This document shows, piece after piece, positions 1 through 5,143 of a stretch of 5,143 nt of DNA (within the stretch, counting starts at the first letter, position 1; each line of letters starts with the position of its first letter). The position numbers were made by a program, and so were the translations under genes. The notes beneath the pieces are model-generated. The model saw only the letters and a program-made list of their open reading frames with translations, did no database searches and had not been told where the DNA came from. The stretch is from positions 1,876 to 7,018 of the forward strand of contig DCQT01000105.1 of NCBI GenBank assembly GCA_002323535.1. The letters are read 5' to 3'. This DNA is from Bacteriovoracaceae bacterium UBA1511. Its GTDB lineage: Bacteria > Bdellovibrionota > Bacteriovoracia > Bacteriovoracales > Bacteriovoracaceae.

Positions 1-1365
1 AGGGTTGACTCCCTGTTGAGATAGAATCAATTTTGCATATCGAATAGTGCGATCAATAAGCTTATAATTACTGCTTCGAACCCAACTCATGACGTTACTT
101 TCATAACGATTAAGCATCCCCATTAAACAGGTTGAATACATATTTAAAATAATTTTTAAGAGCATGCACTGATCAAAGTAATTTAAACCTTTGCAATCAA
201 TTTCAACACTCTCCTCTGTGAGATTTAATTCAATACTGGCCTCAAGTTTTTTGATGTTAAAATACTGAAATTCTTTTTTTCTCCTTTTTGCTTGCCCATC
301 ATAAATTTTAAAACCATTAATCGTAGGAAGAGTTGATCTATTTTTTAACTCCGGCCATATAAGCTCTCTTGGGTCTCTTGTAAGCAAGGCAATCCAAGCG
401 AGCTTGTTTTCTTTTATCCCCTCAATTTCAAGATGATTAAAACTCTCGGTTGGCGAGTCATTGTTTAAATTTTCAAAAGGATCTAACCCAAAGGTAGGAC
501 TTCTCTCAGTGGTATCAGTTAGAACGGTAAGCCCAAAGTTTTGGTGGGTTTTATACACACAGCTTTTATTTTTTAAGAAAAGGTCTTTTTCTAGATAAAG
601 TAACCCTATGAGTTTCTTTTCATCAAATTTTTCTAAAGTCGAGATAAGACTTTCTATGCTTTCATTAAACAAGCACTCTCCAAGCGCGAGGTGAAGAATT
701 GTCGATGCCTGCATTCTTGTGCTTCCAGCTAAGGCCATTGGTCCAATATTAAGAGAAATGTTATTTATTTTTTTATCGTTAATAAATTTTTTTGACCTCT
801 CACAAGTTTTAATTAATTCATCATCATCGTTACAATACAAAATAAATGGATCATTTTTGCAGAACTCTATGCCTGCATTTACGGCACCAATTACGTAGCT
901 AGTCTCCCCTCCCTCAGTAACACCAATAACCAGATCGTCTTTAGCAGGGTTAAACTCTTCCAAATGTTTTTTCCCAAGTAACTCAAAGTCCTCTACAAGC
1001 TCAATTGATTTGATTAAAGCGGCGTCGCCCCCGGCCATAAGAGAAAATACATTCCCCATGCCTTTCATTCGCGCATACTTTTCAATATGCAAAACAATCC
1101 TCCCCGTCGCCCCACAGCCCACAAGAAAAATCCTTCCTTTGTGAGAGGAGATTTTTTGTTTTAGAGTAGAGAGTTTGTATTTTAGATTTTGATATTTTTT
1201 AAGTGCTTGAAGGTCGACACTTTTTAGTTTTTTTAAGGCCGATTTAGGGTCTTTGTTTGCTAATTCTTTTAAACCGATAGTTTCTGGATGAAACTTTTCC
1301 GTGGTCAGATTCCCTAATTGAAACTGATCTTTTTTTTCTAGAAAATCTTCCAGTGATAATTTCAT
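1..1365 (-). CDS. GCKR/MurQ-like tandem-SIS sugar-phosphate protein (partial, C-terminus outside window)
   Basis: The reading frame is open from ATG at 1365 to the window edge (455 residues, no stop), so the C-terminus is missing. AAGGA lies 9 nt before the ATG, supporting this start. Residues about 17-30 (LGNLTTEKFHPETI) match the N-terminal LTTE..NP.T signature of MurQ. The first SIS domain shows GRIFLVGCGATGR (77-89), MAGGDAALIKSIELVED (110-126), GVTEGGETSYVIGA (148-161) and GPMALAGSTRMQAST (208-222). MurQ continues directly from GSTR into its C-terminal helices. Here about 170 residues intervene, including VLTDTTERSPTFGLDPFEN (281-299), before LKIILNMYSTCLMGML (403-418) and SSNYKLIDRTIRYA (431-444). 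That order is the one I recall for GCKR, where a second SIS domain sits in this place. Known relatives bind sugar 6-phosphates: MurQ cleaves MurNAc-6-phosphate, GCKR senses fructose-6-phosphate. Whether this protein is an etherase, isomerase or sensor cannot be told from sequence. Family assignment is firm; function is open. Confidence 0.8.
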   Translation of the reverse strand, partial: MKLSLEDFLEKKDQFQLGNLTTEKFHPETIGLKELANKDPKSALKKLKSVDLQALKKYQNLKYKLSTLKQKISSHKGRIFLVGCGATGRIVLHIEKYARMKGMGNVFSLMAGGDAALIKSIELVEDFELLGKKHLEEFNPAKDDLVIGVTEGGETSYVIGAVNAGIEFCKNDPFILYCNDDDELIKTCERSKKFINDKKINNISLNIGPMALAGSTRMQASTILHLALGECLFNESIESLISTLEKFDEKKLIGLLYLEKDLFLKNKSCVYKTHQNFGLTVLTDTTERSPTFGLDPFENLNNDSPTESFNHLEIEGIKENKLAWIALLTRDPRELIWPELKNRSTLPTINGFKIYDGQAKRRKKEFQYFNIKKLEASIELNLTEESVEIDCKGLNYFDQCMLLKIILNMYSTCLMGMLNRYESNVMSWVRSSNYKLIDRTIRYAKLILSQQGVNP

Positions 1366-1396
1366 TTGAATTCATCCTTAAATTCAAAATTGGCAT

Positions 1397-1424
1397 AAAA
1401 AAAGGGAACTCAAAGAGTTCCCTT
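1397..1424 (-). terminator. Rho-independent terminator after khpA
   Basis: On the minus strand, the arm AAGGGAACTC (1424-1415), a 3-nt loop TTT (1414-1412) and the arm GAGTTCCCTT (1411-1402) form a perfect 10-bp hairpin. It runs into seven consecutive T (1403-1397), two of which pair in the stem. It lies 23 nt past the khpA stop, so it should end the rpsP-khpA transcript. Read on the plus strand the same hairpin is followed only by CTTATTTT, a weaker tail, and no plus-strand gene leads into it. The next minus-strand gene starts only 31 nt further on. Confidence 0.9.
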
Positions 1425-1447
1425 CTTATTTTAACGTGGTAAAAATT

Positions 1448-1693
1448 TTATTCAATAATTTCTAGCACGCTTCTTGTCTTAAGTTTTGTACTAGCAGCGT
1501 TAAGAATAGTTCTTAAGGCTCTAGCTGTTCTTCCTTGTTTACCAATTACCTTTCCAAGGTCAGACTTATCAACTTTAAGCTCGATCACTGTTGTTTGTTC
1601 ACCAACAATCTCATTAACTTCAACCGAATCAGGTAAGTCCACCAATGACTTACTGACGTAACTAATCAATTCTTGTAACTCGCTCATATCCAT
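1448..1693 (-). CDS. khpA: KH-domain RNA-binding protein KhpA
   Basis: A small single type-II KH-domain protein of 81 residues; the family (KhpA/YlqC) is usually about 75-80. The RNA-binding GxxG loop is GKQG (residues 52-55) inside the typical block LGKVIGKQGRTARALRTIL. The N-terminal helix (ELQELISYVSKSLVD) and DSVEVNE segment also match the family. In other bacteria KhpA, often with KhpB, binds many RNAs and affects cell size and division or sRNA function; that role is carried over from the family. The gene follows rpsP by 51 nt with no convincing terminator or promoter between them, so they are probably co-transcribed, and a strong hairpin follows the stop. ATG codons occur at residues 1 and 3. 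The GAGA sequence abuts the first but is 6 nt from the second, so the real protein may be 79 residues (MSELQ...). Confidence 0.93.
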   Translation of the reverse strand: MDMSELQELISYVSKSLVDLPDSVEVNEIVGEQTTVIELKVDKSDLGKVIGKQGRTARALRTILNAASTKLKTRSVLEIIE

Positions 1694-1697
1694 TCTC
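1694..1697 (-). promoter_or_regulatory. Weak ribosome binding site that bears on the khpA start
   Basis: On the minus strand, GCGAGA ends directly against the ATG at 1693, leaving no spacer. Measured to the second in-frame ATG (1687-1685) the GAGA core has a 6-nt spacer, a normal distance. This favours initiation at Met3, but the match to the anti-SD is short, so the preference is modest. Confidence 0.35.
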
Positions 1698-1744
1698 GCT
1701 GTAAAAAATTGTTAACTCTAAAACAATAACTTATAAAAACAAAA

Positions 1745-1987
1745 TTACAACTGAACTTTGTGTTTTTTAAATAGAGACTTAACTGTATCAGTCATCAAAG
1801 CACCCTTTGATAACCACGTTTTAATCTCTTCAGTTTTAAGACCTGATAATTCTTTAGCGCTGTTTGGATCATACTGTCCTAGCTTCTCAAGAAAACGTCC
1901 ATCTCTTGCTTTTCTAACGTCTGCTGCAACAATTGTGTAAACCGGACGATGAACTCTACCACCACGTGCTAATCTAATTTTGACCAT
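1745..1987 (-). CDS. rpsP: 30S ribosomal protein bS16
   Basis: An 80-residue protein with the full bS16 pattern: MVKIRLARGG at the N-terminus, then RPVYTIVAADVRKARDGRFL (14-33) with LGQYDP following (36-41), and WLSKGALMTDTVKSLFKKH (58-76). The length is normal for the family (about 80-90). bS16 is an early-to-middle assembly protein of the small subunit that binds 16S rRNA in the body. The start is secure: AGGAGA lies 5 nt before the ATG and homologues begin at the same MVKIR. It sits downstream of ffh and upstream of khpA, a widespread bacterial order. A promoter in the 115-nt gap after ffh suggests that rpsP-khpA can be transcribed independently of ffh. No oddities are seen in the protein. 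Confidence 0.98.
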   Translation of the reverse strand: MVKIRLARGGRVHRPVYTIVAADVRKARDGRFLEKLGQYDPNSAKELSGLKTEEIKTWLSKGALMTDTVKSLFKKHKVQL

Positions 1988-2030
1988 GTGTTTCTCCTAA
2001 ATCTATTTTCACGGCATAAATCAAGGGCAA

Positions 2031-2059
2031 GTTTTAATTAATGCGAAGCCTCCTGTCAA
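2031..2059 (-). promoter_or_regulatory. rpsP promoter: Sigma70-type promoter for rpsP-khpA
   Basis: On the minus strand there is a perfect -35 hexamer TTGACA (2059-2054), a 17-nt spacer, and TAAAAC (2036-2031), which matches the -10 consensus at 4 of 6 positions. Transcription would begin near 2024, giving a leader of about 37 nt that contains the rpsP ribosome binding site. It lies in the only sizeable gap in the minus-strand cluster upstream of rpsP. It is predicted from consensus match and position only. Confidence 0.6.
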
Positions 2060-2102
2060 TGCTCGGATGTACATATTTCCCGGCATTTTCAAGCATTTAG
2101 CA

Positions 2103-3560
2103 TTAAAAAAAGCCACCGCCCCAGCCGCCTTTTTTATTTTTCTTCTTTTTTCCACCATCAAATGGATTTCCACCCGGTAGTCCTGGAGCTCCGCCACCTG
2201 GCATTCCAGGGAATCCGCCCCCCATTCCAGGCATTCCAGGCATTCCACCTTTCATCATTTGCATCATACCGCCCATCATTTTTTCCATTTGCTTAAACTT
2301 ATTAATGAAGTCACGAACGGCACTTTCTGGGTTCCCAGAGCCGCGAGCAATACGCTTTACGTGGGAGTCTTTGATAATTTTATAATCATTTCGCTCTTTT
2401 TTACTCATCGACTGAATGATGACCTTCATTTTTTTCATCTCATCCTCTGCCGCACCAAGATCGCCTACTTGTTTCATCATTCCACCCATTCCTGGAATCA
2501 TTTTAAGAAGAGAGCCCATTGAACCAAGACGATTAATCATCTCCATTTGCTTTAAAAAGTCATCTACGGTGAATTTACCCTTTTCAAGGTTTTTCATCAT
2601 TCGTTCCGCTTCTTTTTCGTCAATTTCTTCTTCCGCTTTTTCAACGAGGGTAACGATATCACCGCGATCTAGAATTCTTGAGGCCAAACGGTCAGGATGG
2701 AAAAGCTCCAAATCCTTCATTTTCTCCCCAAGCGAGATATACTTGATTGGAACACCCGTTACGTGACGAATAGAAAGCGCCGCTCCCCCTTTGGCGTCCG
2801 AGTCCATTTTTGAGAGAACTACCCCATCAAGGTTGATTTTTTCGTGAAACGTTTTTGCGACATTAACCGCTTCTTGGCCGGTCATCGCGTCCGCGACCAT
2901 TAAAGTTTCAGGCTTAAAAGACTCCATGTCAGAGCGAAGGTCTTCTAGCTGTCCCATGAGCTCATCATCTACGTGAAGTCGTCCCGCTGTATCGATAATA
3001 ACAACGTCGTAATCTTTGCCTTTGGCATAATCCATGGCGGCCAAAGAAATTTTCGCCGGAGTCATAGATAAATCACTATCGAAATAGTCCATCTCTAGAC
3101 TATTAGCGAGGGTGATTAGCTGGTCCTTCGCCGCTGGACGAAAATTATCCGCCGGCACAAGAAGGACCTTCTTATTTCGCTTTTTAGTTAAATGAAGAGA
3201 TAGCTTTCCACAAAATGTCGTCTTCCCTTGTCCGTTTAGGCCAACAACAACGATTGGTAAAAGTCCCTTACGATCAAGATCAACTTCTTTATTTTCTTCC
3301 CCCATAAGGATGGCAAGTTTATCCTGAACAATCTTTGTAAACTGAGCACCTGGGTCAACTCCGCGTATGACTTTCTCTCCTATTGCTTCTTCTTTCACAT
3401 CAGAAATAAAGCTTTTGACGACTTTAAAATTAACGTCCGCCTCCAAAAGAGCAGTTCTTACGTCTTTTAAAGCATCTTCAATATTTTTCTCTGAGATCGT
3501 CCCTTTACCAGAAAGAGATTGAATCGCGTCAGTAAATTTATCCGTTAGATTATCAAACAT
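2103..3560 (-). CDS. ffh: Signal recognition particle GTPase Ffh (SRP54)
   Basis: Ffh binds 4.5S RNA and hydrophobic signal sequences of nascent chains and delivers ribosomes to FtsY at the inner membrane. The 485 residues show the N-domain (1-100, with DVRTALLEADVN at 33-44), then the GTPase G-domain: G1 GLNGQGKT (107-114), DNFRPAAKDQL (138-148), G3 DTAGR (190-194), G4 SKMD (250-253) and SLGEK (276-280). The methionine-rich M-domain (about 325-430) has the RNA-binding block RIARGSGNPESAV (403-415). It is longer than usual (about 450) because of a low-complexity tail, 430-485, rich in Gly/Met/Pro with KKKKNKK and ending GGWGGGFF. G1 departs from the usual GLQGSGKT, and DNFRPAA from DT(Y/F)RPAA. 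GGAG lies 5 nt before the ATG. The gene starts 21 nt after the HAD phosphatase stop, so the two probably share a transcript. No clear terminator follows it. Confidence 0.98.
   Translation of the reverse strand: MFDNLTDKFTDAIQSLSGKGTISEKNIEDALKDVRTALLEADVNFKVVKSFISDVKEEAIGEKVIRGVDPGAQFTKIVQDKLAILMGEENKEVDLDRKGLLPIVVVGLNGQGKTTFCGKLSLHLTKKRNKKVLLVPADNFRPAAKDQLITLANSLEMDYFDSDLSMTPAKISLAAMDYAKGKDYDVVIIDTAGRLHVDDELMGQLEDLRSDMESFKPETLMVADAMTGQEAVNVAKTFHEKINLDGVVLSKMDSDAKGGAALSIRHVTGVPIKYISLGEKMKDLELFHPDRLASRILDRGDIVTLVEKAEEEIDEKEAERMMKNLEKGKFTVDDFLKQMEMINRLGSMGSLLKMIPGMGGMMKQVGDLGAAEDEMKKMKVIIQSMSKKERNDYKIIKDSHVKRIARGSGNPESAVRDFINKFKQMEKMMGGMMQMMKGGMPGMPGMGGGFPGMPGGGAPGLPGGNPFDGGKKKKNKKGGWGGGFF
2223..2249 (-). 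repeat. 9-bp tandem repeat in the ffh tail (Pro-Gly-Met units)
   Basis: On the plus strand CATTCCAGG occurs twice in tandem (2223-2231, 2232-2240), followed by the variant CATTCCACC (2241-2249). A further exact copy stands at 2202-2210. Read on the coding strand each unit gives Pro-Gly-Met, so length changes by whole units would keep the reading frame. It lies in the low-complexity C-terminal tail of Ffh, beyond the RNA-binding core. Confidence 0.75.
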
Positions 3561-3581
3561 AGTAGCTCCACAGGAGTTAAA

Positions 3582-4238
3582 TTAATTTTTTGGATCGTCG
3601 ACGATGAACGATAGACAGTCAAGGGGCTCATGGGCCGTAAAATGCGGTGTAAGATCATTTAAATTTACTGTCTTTGCAAACTCGCACCAACGAGCATGAA
3701 TGGACTTTACGCCCGCACGAAGGGCAAGGCTCACATCAACAGGGCTATCACCGACCATATAAATTGATTCGGAGACTGGTTTTAGATCCTCGCCTAGAAG
3801 ATTCCATAAAGCGAGAGGATTTGGTTTTGCCACCTCATCATCCCCACACCCAATAGAGCTGAAGTACTCAAAAAGTCCATGCTGACGAAGAACTTTTTCT
3901 GTAGATTCACGGTCTCTTAAGGTTAAAATATGGAGTTTCACTCCGTTTTCTTTAAGAGAGTCAAGTAAGGAATGGATTCCCTTAAAAAATTCAATACTTT
4001 TCCAATTCGTCTTCGCGATTTCTCGCCAATGTTTATCGAGGCGACCTCTCGTATCAGGATCATTCATATCAATGCCAAACTGAGGATATAAATCCATCGA
4101 GTTAGCGATAAATTTTTGATTAATTTCTTCGTAAGTATATTCCTTTTTATTCTCCGCAGAGACAATCACTCGCACAGCATCAATAACCAGTCTATGACTG
4201 TCGGCCAGAGTACTATCAAAATCAAAAACAGCATGCAT
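3582..4238 (-). CDS. HAD-family phosphatase (Gph-like, subfamily IA)
   Basis: A cytoplasmic 218-residue protein with all four HAD motifs in order: motif I DFDSTLADS (6-14; nucleophile Asp6, acid/base Asp8), motif II ILTLRD (104-109; Thr106), motif III Lys138 in AKPNP, and motif IV GDSPVD (163-168; Asp164 and Asp168). A helical cap between motif I and motif II (about 15-90) indicates subfamily IA, as in phosphoglycolate phosphatase and related enzymes. Motif I has DST instead of the common DGT. The length fits a complete enzyme. The substrate cannot be assigned; Gph-like is a structural description. The start is supported by AAGGA 7 nt upstream of ATG 4238. An earlier ATG at 4242 is out of frame and soon meets a stop. 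It lies 21 nt upstream of ffh in the same direction, so it probably leads that transcript. It diverges from the dus gene. Confidence 0.9.
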   Translation of the reverse strand: MHAVFDFDSTLADSHRLVIDAVRVIVSAENKKEYTYEEINQKFIANSMDLYPQFGIDMNDPDTRGRLDKHWREIAKTNWKSIEFFKGIHSLLDSLKENGVKLHILTLRDRESTEKVLRQHGLFEYFSSIGCGDDEVAKPNPLALWNLLGEDLKPVSESIYMVGDSPVDVSLALRAGVKSIHARWCEFAKTVNLNDLTPHFTAHEPLDCLSFIVDDPKN

Positions 4239-4343
4239 ACATGGATCCTTTAGTTAATAAAAACGCTAACATATCCACCTACATTGTGTAGAGATTTTTC
4301 CCAGAAGGTGTACAAATTTTTCAGGATAGGTTAACTAAACGCC
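4239..4343. promoter_or_regulatory. Divergent intergenic region between HAD phosphatase and dus
   Basis: This 105-nt A/T-rich gap separates two genes that point away from each other, so promoters for both directions should lie here or just inside the genes. No hexamer pair with good spacing stands out on either strand. It contains an imperfectly placed but exact inverted repeat CTACA-TTG-TGTAG (4279-4291) and a TGTACA palindrome (4309-4314). Either could be an operator or chance. The HAD ribosome binding site AAGGA lies at its left end. Confidence 0.4.
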
Positions 4344-5143
4344 ATGACGACAAACCGACAGTTCTCTAGCCACCTTCAACAAAAAATTGACCTTCTAAAA
4401 AACCGAAGGCCAGGGATAAAACTGGGGAATATTTCTTTTGACTCTCCCCTACTTTTGGCCCCCATGTCGGCAATTTGTAATGCTCCGTACAGACAATTAA
4501 TGGAAGATCTTGGCGCAGGGGGAACAGTTAGTGAGCTTATTTCTTGTCATGGAATAAATTACGGAAACGAGCGAACTCGTCATATGCTTAAGCTTTTTCC
4601 CAATGAAAAAAATATCGGGCTTCAGCTTTTTGGAGAAGATGGGCCCGCGATGGCCAAGGCGGCGCAGGTAGCCCAAGATTTTGGGCCAAAATTTATTGAT
4701 ATTAATATGGGTTGCCCCGTCAGAAAAGTTGTCACCAAAGGTGGAGGGTCAGCTCTTTTAAAAGATACATCAAAACTTGGGGCATTTTTTGGTGAAATAA
4801 AAAAAGCGATTGAGCTACCACTAACAATAAAAATTAGAACTGGCTGGGATAGCGACAGTGTTAACGCGCCAGAGGTTATTCGTATCGCTAAAGAAGAAGG
4901 CGTTGAGTTTGTGGCCATTCACGGCCGAACAAGGGTTCAGCAATATCAAGGTCAAGCAAATTGGGATCTACTGGAGAGCTTTGCGATGCTAAGTCCACTT
5001 CCAATAATTGGAAACGGAGATTTACACACAAGTTATCTCACCAAGCAACGATTAAAAGTAACTCGTTGTCAGGCACTCATGCTTGGACGTGGCCCTTTGC
5101 GGGACCCATTTATTTTTCTTACAAGTTTTTTAAACGATGATGA
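4344..5143 (+). CDS. dusB: tRNA-dihydrouridine synthase, DusB-like (partial, C-terminus outside window)
   Basis: FMN-dependent Dus enzymes use NADPH to reduce uridines in the tRNA D-loop to dihydrouridine. The frame is open from ATG 4344 to the edge: 266 residues, lacking the C-terminal helical tRNA-binding domain. The TIM-barrel motifs are present in order: LLLAPMSAICNAPYR (36-50, FMN site), GLQLFG (92-97), DINMGCPVRKV (119-129, catalytic Cys124), SALLKD (136-141), KIRTGWD (163-169), IHGRTR (192-197), GNGD (223-226) and GRG..RDPFIF (248-258). NMGCPxxKV and GSALL favour the DusB/NifR3 branch over DusA or DusC. About 37 residues precede the APM motif, against roughly 14 in E. coli DusB. An in-frame TAA at 4332 excludes an upstream start, and no ATG occurs between 4344 and the APM codons. 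The SD is weak: TAGG is 13 nt from the ATG. It diverges from the HAD gene. Confidence 0.93.
   Translation, partial: MTTNRQFSSHLQQKIDLLKNRRPGIKLGNISFDSPLLLAPMSAICNAPYRQLMEDLGAGGTVSELISCHGINYGNERTRHMLKLFPNEKNIGLQLFGEDGPAMAKAAQVAQDFGPKFIDINMGCPVRKVVTKGGGSALLKDTSKLGAFFGEIKKAIELPLTIKIRTGWDSDSVNAPEVIRIAKEEGVEFVAIHGRTRVQQYQGQANWDLLESFAMLSPLPIIGNGDLHTSYLTKQRLKVTRCQALMLGRGPLRDPFIFLTSFLNDD

Noticed and set aside
1703..1726. TTGTT/AACAA hairpin with T6 between rpsP and khpA
   Set aside because: The stem has only 5 mostly A/T pairs and an 8-nt loop, too weak for a terminator; the A/T-rich setting makes it likely by chance.
2039..2053. Perfect AGGAGG Shine-Dalgarno sequence on the minus strand between ffh and rpsP
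   Set aside because: No ATG, GTG or TTG lies at a suitable distance; a start at ATT would give only two codons before TAA. It is part of the promoter spacer.
2058..2097. Possible hairpin after ffh: AATGCTTG pairing with CGAGCATT on the minus strand around a 24-nt loop
   Set aside because: It is not followed by a T-tract, has a long loop, and one arm overlaps the -35 of the rpsP promoter, so it is not supported as an ffh terminator.
2021..2248. 75-codon minus-strand frame overlapping the end of ffh and running into the intergenic gap
   Set aside because: It is the out-of-frame reading of the repetitive ffh tail and has no recognisable domain; it also spans the rpsP promoter.
2259..2766. Plus-strand open frames opposite ffh
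   Set aside because: They lie antisense to clearly coding ffh sequence, show no domain and no ribosome binding support.
4622..4918. 98-codon minus-strand frame inside the dus gene
   Set aside because: It is the shadow of the well-supported Dus reading frame with its Cys124 and HGRTR motifs.
1..5143. Search for CRISPR arrays, tRNA or SRP RNA genes, IS ends and phage-like genes
   Set aside because: No spaced direct repeats, tRNA-like cloverleaf, transposase or integrase motif was seen; the window is filled by housekeeping genes.

Overview
The window looks like chromosomal housekeeping DNA from a low-to-moderate GC Gram-negative bacterium. Gene order, A/T-rich codon use and the Gly/Met-rich Ffh tail would fit a Bdellovibrionota-type organism (Bacteriovorax/Halobacteriovorax-like). 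That placement is inference only, because no rRNA or phylogenetic marker comparison could be run.

Layout, from right to left on the minus strand: a HAD-family phosphatase (4238-3582), then ffh, the SRP GTPase (3560-2103), only 21 nt downstream. A 115-nt gap with a good sigma70-type promoter follows. Next come rpsP (bS16, 1987-1745), khpA (KH-domain RNA-binding protein, 1693-1448), a strong intrinsic terminator (about 1424-1397), and a large gene that begins at 1365 and runs off the left edge. On the right, diverging from the HAD gene across a 105-nt gap, a DusB-like tRNA-dihydrouridine synthase starts at 4344 on the plus strand and runs off the right edge.

The genes centre on translation and protein export: SRP targeting (Ffh), ribosome structure (bS16), RNA binding (KhpA) and tRNA modification (Dus). 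ffh-rpsP-khpA is the beginning of the common bacterial ffh-rpsP-khpA-rimM-trmD-rplS order. Here the cluster stops at khpA with a terminator, and rimM/trmD/rplS do not follow.

The most unusual item is the partial gene at the left end. It encodes at least 455 residues of a sugar-phosphate SIS protein whose layout matches eukaryotic glucokinase regulatory protein (GCKR/GKRP) better than the single-SIS etherase MurQ. The first SIS domain is followed by an insertion of about 170 residues (apparently a second SIS domain) before the conserved C-terminal MurQ/GCKR helix. Its start codon lies only 31 nt past the terminator. No mobile element, CRISPR array, RNA gene or complete novel system was seen. 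No stretch over 300 nt lacks a gene.
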